This document shows positions 1 through 5,382 of a stretch of DNA of 5,382 bases, piece after piece. The notes under the pieces were generated by a model. That model searched no databases. It had not been told where the DNA came from and worked only from the letters and a program-made list of their open reading frames with translations. Each line of letters starts with the position of its first letter. Positions within the stretch are counted from its first letter, which is position 1. A program made the translations under genes and the position numbers. Source of the stretch: Bacteroidota bacterium (GTDB lineage: Bacteria > Bacteroidota > Bacteroidia > 2-12-FULL-35-15); the NCBI GenBank assembly GCA_021413595.1, contig JAIOQD010000361.1, forward strand, positions 1 to 5,382, written 5' to 3'.

Positions 1-695
1 AACAATGAATAAAATCCATTGATCACTAAACTGTTCTGCTTGGGATTATTTTGATACTTATTTGAAGTTACAATTACTGCTGCAGCACCATCGCCAAAAA
101 TGGTGTTTGATAATAAATTGTCGTTATTGTTTTTCGGCTGAAAATGTAAGGTACAGAGCTCAACACAAACAATCAGCACTTTTGCATTGTTATCAGATTT
201 TGTAATAAGATCAGCAATTTTTAATGCGTGGAATGCAGCATTGCATCCTAAAAAATTAACGGATACATGAAAAATATCCGTTGGTAGGTTAAGTTGTTCA
301 ATTAATTCAGCATCAATTCCCGGGGCGTATAAGCCGGTACAGGAAACTGTAATCAGATGCGTTATTTCAAAATCCGAAATGCTGGTATTAATTTTTTCAA
401 AAGAATCTTTTATTGCTGCAATAGCGAGCGGAACAGCTTTTTCTTTAAAAAAATTTAACCGGTTTTCAACAGTTGAGGTGCCCTGTTTTTCATTAAAAAG
501 AATAGTTCTCGATTTTGTTTTATCAAAATCAGGAATAGTGGAATAGCGTGTGCTGATACCGCTGTGCTTGAATAGCACATTCAGCTTACGTGATGCTATA
601 TCATCCCTATAAGCATCCTTCATAAAGCCAAGTATAACACTTTGTTCGGTGCCATATTCAGGTACTGCTGTTCCTATGGAAATTATTTTACTCAT
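1..695 (-). CDS. Type III polyketide synthase (chalcone/stilbene synthase-like), N-terminal part, cut by the left window edge
   Basis: I translated this by hand from the ATG at 695-693 and it stays open for 231 codons to base 3. Three family landmarks appear in the right order: VSCTGLYAPGID at about 117-128 (equivalent to the CTTSGVDMPGAD region of plant chalcone synthase), VNFLGCNAAFHAL with the presumed nucleophile Cys151, and FGDGAAAVIV at about 200-209. The start MSKIISIGTAVPEY is typical for the family. Known members are homodimeric, ACP-independent ketosynthases that extend an acyl-CoA with malonyl-CoA and cyclise the product to a resorcinol, phloroglucinol or pyrone. The family is usually about 350-390 residues, so the C-terminal third, with the catalytic His and Asn, lies outside the window. 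Cys119 sits where plant enzymes have Thr132, as in many bacterial members. The starter unit and product cannot be read from the sequence. The gene starts 60 bases after the T9SS protein gene and is likely co-transcribed with it and the UbiA gene. I am sure of the family, not of the product. Confidence 0.92.
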   Translation of the reverse strand, partial: MSKIISIGTAVPEYGTEQSVILGFMKDAYRDDIASRKLNVLFKHSGISTRYSTIPDFDKTKSRTILFNEKQGTSTVENRLNFFKEKAVPLAIAAIKDSFEKINTSISDFEITHLITVSCTGLYAPGIDAELIEQLNLPTDIFHVSVNFLGCNAAFHALKIADLITKSDNNAKVLIVCVELCTLHFQPKNNNDNLLSNTIFGDGAAAVIVTSNKYQNNPKQNSLVINGFYSL

Positions 696-755
696 TTATA
701 TGTTTTTTTTAAAATTCTGGTTTGCCTATGAAATATCAATCTCAGATTTTTGAAA

Positions 756-2006
756 TTATCTAATAAGTTGCAAAAAACCAGTCATTGCATCACTTGCTCC
801 ATTTGAGTTTTGATATTCAATAACCCAATAATAAAACCCTTCTTTGCATTGCAACCCACTTGTGCTAACCCCATCCCAAACTTCATTGGGCTGTGTTAAT
901 TCTGCAACTTTTATACCCCAGCGGTTATATACCTTGAAATTAATTGCCAATATATTATTGCTTAATATTTTAAAATTATCATTTATGCCGTCATTGTTAG
1001 GAGTAAAAACATTTGGAATCACGAGTTCAATCTTTATAGTATTAGATTTGTAATTGCAGCCACCATTTAATGTTACTTCTACATGATAACTTCCAGGTGT
1101 GGAAACAGTGTAATTTTGACTTAATGCTCCATTAATTGGAATGTCATTTAAGTACCATTGATAATTATTGTAAGTGGAGTTTAAAGTAAGATTATTTGAT
1201 GAGTTTATAATAAATGGTGGAGGTTGAAGTTTATCCATAAAAACGATTGTATTTGCCCAAAATTTATCTTGCACATTATTAATAGCAACTCCTTGTGTAA
1301 TTCCGCCTAAATCAGTAAAACCATCAACATCAGCAATAATCAGGTCAAGTGTATTGCAGTCCATAAATAGCGTTGTATTTCCATTTATATCTGTTGCCAA
1401 TATTTTTGAATTAGTGGGGATTGATGCAAAATAGCCTTGGGCCCCAGCTCCTTGATTTGCAGTTGTGACACTACCGAATGGGCCATTAAAAATGTCAGTT
1501 TCGTTTCCACTTTGATTAGGAATAAAAGAGTTGGGGCTATTTTGAGTCCATGTATATCCCCATTTAATATTTAACATTGAAGCGTCATAAGCTGTAAAAT
1601 AGGTTATACCAGATGCGATAATTAGTTTACCACCTCTTTTAGACCAATTATATAATGAGTCAATTTCACCATTTGTAAATTGCTGCGTTGATGGATCAAG
1701 CTTATTAAAAGAACCAAAGAAAAAAATATTATTTGCTGGAAGAGTAGAAACATTTATCAGGCTTCCTGTAGTTCCAAATCCGTCAACCAATGAAATATTT
1801 TTTGGATAGATACCACCTAATCCAAAATTGTTTATGTTCAATAATTTTAATCGTGAACCGCTTGCCATCCTTAAACCGTCAAGAGTATAACCATTATCTC
1901 CACTTGATTGTCTATAAGCAGTGATTGAATTAATAACTATTGTCTGACAATATGTATTTAAACATGCTGCGATAGAAGCTAAAAATATGCAAATCTTAAT
2001 TTTCAT
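756..2006 (-). CDS. Secreted T9SS cargo protein: GATase-like N-terminal region, Ig/PKD-like domain, CHU_C sorting domain
   Basis: This 416-residue protein starts at ATG 2006-2004. A signal peptide covers about residues 1-20 (MKIKICIF, hydrophobic core, then NTYCQ). Residues 23-260 resemble the class I glutamine-amidotransferase/ThuA-like fold: a strand with FFFGSF, a helix GEIDSLYNWSKRGGKLIIASG at about 113-133, and a late DLIIADVDGF strand. I see no catalytic Cys-His-Glu triad, so it may be only a binding fold. Residues about 262-328 look like an Ig/PKD-like T9SS module (YQWYLNDIPINGA, then SYHVEVTLNGGC). Residues about 330-416 are a clear gliding-motility-associated C-terminal domain (VFTPNNDGINDNF, VYNRWG, WDG, EGFYYW, GFLQLIR). 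That domain directs export through the outer membrane by the type IX secretion system and attachment to or release from the surface. The gene lies between the prenyltransferase and polyketide synthase genes with short gaps, although nothing in it suggests biosynthesis. C-terminal domain and secretion are confident; N-terminal fold is tentative; function is unknown. Confidence 0.9.
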   Translation of the reverse strand: MKIKICIFLASIAACLNTYCQTIVINSITAYRQSSGDNGYTLDGLRMASGSRLKLLNINNFGLGGIYPKNISLVDGFGTTGSLINVSTLPANNIFFFGSFNKLDPSTQQFTNGEIDSLYNWSKRGGKLIIASGITYFTAYDASMLNIKWGYTWTQNSPNSFIPNQSGNETDIFNGPFGSVTTANQGAGAQGYFASIPTNSKILATDINGNTTLFMDCNTLDLIIADVDGFTDLGGITQGVAINNVQDKFWANTIVFMDKLQPPPFIINSSNNLTLNSTYNNYQWYLNDIPINGALSQNYTVSTPGSYHVEVTLNGGCNYKSNTIKIELVIPNVFTPNNDGINDNFKILSNNILAINFKVYNRWGIKVAELTQPNEVWDGVSTSGLQCKEGFYYWVIEYQNSNGASDAMTGFLQLIR

Positions 2007-2075
2007 TTTATTTCTATAATACTAACCACCAAAAACCTGAACAGAAAGCTAAAAACAGTAGTTGCTATCGATCAG

Positions 2076-2981
2076 CTAAAACCACCCAAAAATGTTATTC
2101 GCAATTAGAATTAAAAAATAGATGTTCATACAAGTAGAGGCCCAAAAATTCATTGCCATTGTATTTTCAAAATCTGCATTAGCCGTATTTTTTCTGACCT
2201 CATTAAACCAATACATCAATCGAAGTATGACAGGAAGCATCATTAAGGAAAACAAGACAAAAGCTATTCGCTGATGTTTTAAGTCGAAATAATAAAACAA
2301 TAAAATGGTTGCCAATAAAAAAAATGAAGCTGAAAATAAAAATGTGCCAATATACCCGAGCTTATAACTGATGGTATTTACGCCATCTTTTTTATCAGCC
2401 TGATGCTGATATATTTGTGTGAGCGGATAAATGCTCCCAATAAAGAGACTTGACACGGTCATACAAATCATATTGTTTGTTGAGAAAAAGTGCGCAATGG
2501 AAAAATCTGTTGTTGCTGATGAAACCATTAAGTAAGTAAAGGCTCCCTGAAAAATCATAACCGTTAAAAATCCCCGAATAGCATATTTCTTCAAACGTAA
2601 ATTCCGGTAGCTATACGCGCGGGAAATAAGTATGTACAAAAAAACAAACACTGAAAAATAAACAGAAACAAGTAGTGAACTTAATACACCAATTATATCA
2701 AGCAATAATGTTACAAAAAATAAATTTTTAGTAACTTTTGGTGGATATTTTAAACCTCCAATGCTTGTTTCGTCACGATCCTGATAGCTGTTGTATCCAT
2801 TGCTTGATGGGTAAATGAAGAGGTGAAGGATCACGAATGCAATTGCTGTTGATTGCCAGTTAATAGAATTTGTTTGGCTTAGAGCAAACAAAAATACCGG
2901 CATTAAATGATAGGAGAATGGCAAACGAAGGTGCTTAACAGTACTTTTATCAAACCATAATACAATGTTCAGATTTGTCAT
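2076..2981 (-). CDS. UbiA-superfamily membrane prenyltransferase
   Basis: I chose the ATG at 2981-2979, giving 301 residues; a TTG two codons upstream (2987) would add only two residues. The protein is very hydrophobic with about eight or nine membrane segments. It carries both Asp-containing motifs of UbiA enzymes on predicted cytoplasmic loops: NSYQDRDE with Asn64, Asp68 and Asp70, and HQADKKDGVNTISYKLG with Asp196 and Asp199. In the family these bind Mg2+ and the diphosphate of a polyprenyl donor, transferring the prenyl group to an aromatic or other acceptor. The first motif departs from the usual NDxxDxxxD because the third acidic position comes early (D-R-D-E). The YPLTQIYQHQAD stretch before motif 2 differs from standard UbiA and MenA, which suggests a separate subfamily rather than ubiquinone or menaquinone synthesis. 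Its neighbour two genes downstream is a type III polyketide synthase, a plausible source of an aromatic acceptor. Family is confident; substrate is inferred from context. Confidence 0.88.
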   Translation of the reverse strand: MTNLNIVLWFDKSTVKHLRLPFSYHLMPVFLFALSQTNSINWQSTAIAFVILHLFIYPSSNGYNSYQDRDETSIGGLKYPPKVTKNLFFVTLLLDIIGVLSSLLVSVYFSVFVFLYILISRAYSYRNLRLKKYAIRGFLTVMIFQGAFTYLMVSSATTDFSIAHFFSTNNMICMTVSSLFIGSIYPLTQIYQHQADKKDGVNTISYKLGYIGTFLFSASFFLLATILLFYYFDLKHQRIAFVLFSLMMLPVILRLMYWFNEVRKNTANADFENTMAMNFWASTCMNIYFLILIANNIFGWF

Positions 2982-3157
2982 ATTCAAAATAAAAATTTAA
3001 TGCTAAGAAAATTCAGTTTCTAAAAATATCTTAAAATGTTTATGTATGTCAGAATATTTCGTTGAATAGGATTTTTAAATAGCCTGAAATAAAAAATAAT
3101 GGAATATGAAGGATAAATTATTTTCTCGAAAATATCTTTTTATCGTGAGTAACTGCT
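2982..3157 (-). other. Largest intergenic gap, between the barrel-protein gene and the UbiA gene
   Basis: These 176 bases are strongly AT-rich and hold no credible ORF on either strand. They are the longest non-coding stretch in the window and the most natural place for one transcription unit to end and the next to begin. I see a short AT-rich stem (3119-3125 with 3128-3134) and a weak promoter-like pair (3021-3052), but neither is strong. Confidence 0.6.
3021..3052 (-). promoter_or_regulatory. Weak candidate Bacteroidota-type promoter upstream of the UbiA gene
   Basis: Read on the minus strand, CTG at 3052-3050 is followed after 21 bases by TATTTTTA at 3028-3021. The Bacteroidota housekeeping pattern is a TTG-containing -33 box, a spacer of about 17-23 bases and a -7 box TAnnTTTG. 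Each box here has one mismatch. The -7 box lies about 40 bases before the chosen ATG, which is a sensible leader length. In DNA this AT-rich such a match can arise by chance, so it is only a candidate. Confidence 0.2.
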
Positions 3158-3910
3158 TTATTTATATGGCGTATAAATAATTCCTGTCATTCCCATAAAA
3201 GATTCGTTTCTGAACCGGTCATTTGCAAAAGTTAATTTATTATTGGTTGTGTATTCTGTATGTAAAAGACTAAAACCAGCTTTGATTCCTATTTTGACGG
3301 TTAACCAATACATGCCATAAAGTTCTGAGTTGAGCATGCCAATATCATTGTCGTCAATAAGCAAAAAATTGAATGACGTTGGCGATGCTTTTTGTATTTC
3401 ATTATTTGCAGGCCAAATACTTGATATGAATTTACCGGACTGGTTTGCTCCAAAGGAAAATCCAATGGCACAAATATTAAATCCTATTTCAAACTTCGGG
3501 GTAAAAGAATATTGAAAATTAATAGAAATATTTACAGAGTTTGATTGCGCATTTGATACAAAAAACGTATCAATGTTTTCAGGAAAGGTTTCTGAAAATA
3601 ACACCTTCGGCCCGGTTTGTTTTGTTGTAAGTGTTGCAGGAGCGGTAAGGTAATTTTGATTCTTGGCATAATAACTTGTAAGGCGTATTCCATAACCCAC
3701 TTTAAATTTTTTGTTTTTGCCAATGCCATGAAAATGCACCCAGGATATAGCCCCTGAAAATTGATTGTTTCCGGCAGCCAATGCTAAATCAAAATTATTA
3801 TTGTACTTAAACCCTTTTGGAAACATCGGTGTATTTTCTTGCGAAAAAGATAACCATGAAGTGGAAACGGCTATAGCTGTTAGAAGGATTTTTATTTTCA
3901 ATTTTCTCAA
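3158..3910 (-). CDS. Exported protein of unknown function, probable outer-membrane beta-barrel
   Basis: I do not recognise a named family. The 250-residue protein has a signal peptide: basic MRKLKIK, a hydrophobic core to about residue 20, and cleavage near SFS-Q at 23-24. The rest is rich in aromatic, Asn and Gly residues and shows repeated amphipathic strands separated by polar turns (about 39-47, 52-62, 68-81, 124-136, 139-154, 197-214 and 234-248). It ends in an aromatic strand (GIIYTPYK). This is what a small eight-stranded outer-membrane barrel of Bacteroidota looks like. No T9SS sorting domain or lipobox is present. The signal peptide requires a non-ATG start: TTG at 3910 is the best, TTG at 3901 is an alternative, and the first ATG (codon 29) would delete the signal peptide. 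It begins 23 bases after the aldehyde dehydrogenase stop, so the two are probably co-transcribed. Location is fairly likely; function is unknown. Confidence 0.8.
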   Translation of the reverse strand: MRKLKIKILLTAIAVSTSWLSFSQENTPMFPKGFKYNNNFDLALAAGNNQFSGAISWVHFHGIGKNKKFKVGYGIRLTSYYAKNQNYLTAPATLTTKQTGPKVLFSETFPENIDTFFVSNAQSNSVNISINFQYSFTPKFEIGFNICAIGFSFGANQSGKFISSIWPANNEIQKASPTSFNFLLIDDNDIGMLNSELYGMYWLTVKIGIKAGFSLLHTEYTTNNKLTFANDRFRNESFMGMTGIIYTPYK

Positions 3911-3933
3911 TTTTAGTTCAAGCCAATTTTCAA

Positions 3934-5379
3934 TTATTTCAACTTAATACATACATTTTTAGGCTCAGTAAAAAAGTCAAATGCTTCAAAACCGCCTTCT
4001 CTGCCAACTCCGGAACTTTTTACTCCTCCAAAGGGGGTTCGCAGATCACGTAAAAGCCAACAGTTGATCCAAACAATACCTGCGTGTAACATGCCCGCAA
4101 CGCGGTGTGCACGAGTTAAACTTTCTGTCCATACTATAGCGGATAAACCATATTGAGTGCTGTTCGCATACATTAATACCTCTTCCTCTGTTTCAAAAGG
4201 GGTAAGTGTTACAACAGGGCCAAAAATTTCTTCCTGGTTGGTTCTGCAATTGTAAGCTAAGCCTTCAATTACTGTGGGTGCAATATAATATCCTTCAGAG
4301 AATTCTCCATCCAGTTTCACTTGATTGCCACCGGATAATATGGTTCCACCTTCTTGTTTCGCTAATTCAACATAGGATAATATTTTTTCCATGTGCGTTT
4401 TTGAAACTACGGCACCCAACCTGCTTTCGGAATCAGCGGGATTTCCCACTTTTAACGTTTTTACTTTTGAAATAAATTCGTTTTTGAATTTTTCATAAAT
4501 GGATCTTTCAATAAATATACGTGAGCCGCAAAGGCATATCTGTCCTTGGTTAGCGAAGGATGAGTGCAATGTTGTTTTAATGGCATTTTCAAAATTGCAA
4601 TCAGCAAAAATGATATTCGGATTTTTCCCTCCTAATTCCAATGATATTTTTTTGAACATTGGTGCGGCAACCCGTGCAATTTCTGCACCTGTTTTTGTTC
4701 CTCCGGTAAAAGATATCAAGGGGATTTTTGGGTGAGCAGAAATGGCTGCGCCAACCTTATGTCCGTAACCATGAACAATATTTAGAACCCCTTTTGGTAA
4801 ACCTGCTTCAATACAAAGTTCTGAAAGTAAATAGGCTGTCATGGGTGTGATTTCTGAGGGTTTAGCAACCACACAATTTCCAGCTGCAATAGCCGGTGCA
4901 ATTTTCCAGGTGAATAAATATAAGGGTAAATTCCATGGAGAAATGCATCCTGCAACACCTACCGGTGTTCGTAATGTATAGTTAATTGCTGTATCTTCCA
5001 TTGCATGACATTGAGAAGCATAATGTAAAATACCTGTTGCATAAAAGTGAAAATTACTTGCAGCACGGGGGATATCAATCATTCTGGCTAATGATACAGG
5101 TTTGCCATTATCAATAGATTCAGCAATTGCTAAACGATCTAAATTTTTTTCGATCAGTTCAGAAATTTTTAACATAATGCGGGAGCGTTCCTCTTTTGGT
5201 GTTATCGACCATTTCGGGAATGCGGCTAAAGCAGCTTCAGTAGCAAGGTTTACATCCTCTTCGTTCGAATCAGGAATGAGGGAATATACCTTACCGGTTG
5301 CAGGATTATAATTATCTATATACTGGTTTGATTTAGGTTCAATAAGTTCACCTTTGATGTAATTTTTTATTTTTTGCAT
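3934..5379 (-). CDS. ALDH8-type aldehyde dehydrogenase, probable 2-aminomuconic/2-hydroxymuconic 6-semialdehyde dehydrogenase
   Basis: This is a complete NAD(P)-dependent aldehyde dehydrogenase of 481 residues (human ALDH8A1 is 487). Catalytic features are intact: Asn150 in SPWNLPL, Lys173 in AKPSE, the general base Glu248 in LELGGK, the nucleophile Cys282 in NQGQICLCGSR, and Glu384 in EEIFGP. Many stretches match what I remember of ALDH8A1, including ARMIDIPR, SSFANQGQICLC, WINCWLLRDLRTPFGGVKSSGVGREGG and DFFTEPK. Arg105 (in DIPR) and Arg444 (in WLLRDL) align with the arginines reported to hold the substrate carboxylate in aminomuconate semialdehyde dehydrogenase. The likely reaction is oxidation of 2-aminomuconic 6-semialdehyde to 2-aminomuconate in the kynurenine pathway of tryptophan catabolism, in the cytoplasm. 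A 2-hydroxymuconic semialdehyde role (catechol meta-cleavage) is the main alternative. The N-terminus aligns well with the family, so ATG 5379 is probably right, although only three upstream bases are visible. Other pathway genes would lie beyond the right edge. Confidence 0.93.
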   Translation of the reverse strand: MQKIKNYIKGELIEPKSNQYIDNYNPATGKVYSLIPDSNEEDVNLATEAALAAFPKWSITPKEERSRIMLKISELIEKNLDRLAIAESIDNGKPVSLARMIDIPRAASNFHFYATGILHYASQCHAMEDTAINYTLRTPVGVAGCISPWNLPLYLFTWKIAPAIAAGNCVVAKPSEITPMTAYLLSELCIEAGLPKGVLNIVHGYGHKVGAAISAHPKIPLISFTGGTKTGAEIARVAAPMFKKISLELGGKNPNIIFADCNFENAIKTTLHSSFANQGQICLCGSRIFIERSIYEKFKNEFISKVKTLKVGNPADSESRLGAVVSKTHMEKILSYVELAKQEGGTILSGGNQVKLDGEFSEGYYIAPTVIEGLAYNCRTNQEEIFGPVVTLTPFETEEEVLMYANSTQYGLSAIVWTESLTRAHRVAGMLHAGIVWINCWLLRDLRTPFGGVKSSGVGREGGFEAFDFFTEPKNVCIKLK

Positions 5380-5382
5380 GTT

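Noticed and set aside
738..748. Palindrome aatct-c-agatt between the T9SS gene and the polyketide synthase gene
   Set aside because: A one-base loop cannot form a stable hairpin and the effective stem is too short for a terminator or operator call.
844..1053. Plus-strand 69-codon open frame opposite the CHU_C domain
   Set aside because: It is antisense to the conserved sorting domain and has no independent coding evidence.
3119..3134. AT-rich stem (7 base pairs, 2-base gap) downstream of the barrel-protein gene as a possible terminator
   Set aside because: The stem is almost all A-T, the loop is too small without opening base pairs, and no T-tract follows directly on the minus strand.
3532..3729. 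A 65-codon open frame on the minus strand inside the barrel-protein gene
   Set aside because: It lies wholly within the longer gene in another frame, has no recognisable domain or signal peptide, and the longer frame has coherent signal-peptide and strand patterns.
4206..4735. Plus-strand open frames opposite the aldehyde dehydrogenase (4206-4475 and 4499-4735)
   Set aside because: They are antisense to a fully conserved enzyme gene, show no family features, and are explained by the codon use of the opposite strand.

Overview
The window is AT-rich and all five genes I can support lie on the minus strand, so transcription runs from the right edge to the left edge. The source looks like a member of the Bacteroidota. 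One protein ends in a gliding-motility-type (CHU_C, type B) sorting domain of the type IX secretion system, signal peptides end in Bacteroidota-style 'SFSQ' and 'YCQ' sequences, and no clear purine-rich Shine-Dalgarno sites precede the starts. A finer placement (for example Chitinophagales) is only a guess.

In transcription order: (1) 5379-3934, a complete ALDH8-type aldehyde dehydrogenase, most likely 2-aminomuconic (or 2-hydroxymuconic) 6-semialdehyde dehydrogenase of the kynurenine route of tryptophan breakdown. (2) 3910-3158, an exported, probably outer-membrane beta-barrel protein of unknown function, starting 23 bases after gene 1 and probably from TTG. (3) After the largest gap (about 176 bases, with a weak promoter-like pair), 2981-2076, a UbiA-superfamily membrane prenyltransferase. 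(4) 2006-756, a secreted T9SS cargo protein with a glutamine-amidotransferase-like N-terminal region, an Ig/PKD-like domain and a CHU_C domain. (5) 695 to beyond the left edge, the N-terminal two thirds of a type III polyketide synthase (chalcone synthase-like) with its active-site Cys.

The gaps suggest two transcription units: aldehyde dehydrogenase plus barrel protein, and UbiA plus T9SS protein plus type III PKS (gaps 69 and 60 bases). The second is the most interesting part. An aromatic-ring-forming polyketide synthase next to an aromatic-type prenyltransferase suggests a pathway to a prenylated or membrane-anchored polyketide (resorcinol, pyrone or quinone-like lipid), with an unexpected cell-surface protein gene between them. 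The rest of the presumed cluster lies beyond the left edge. I saw no RNA genes, insertion sequences, CRISPR arrays or large repeats.
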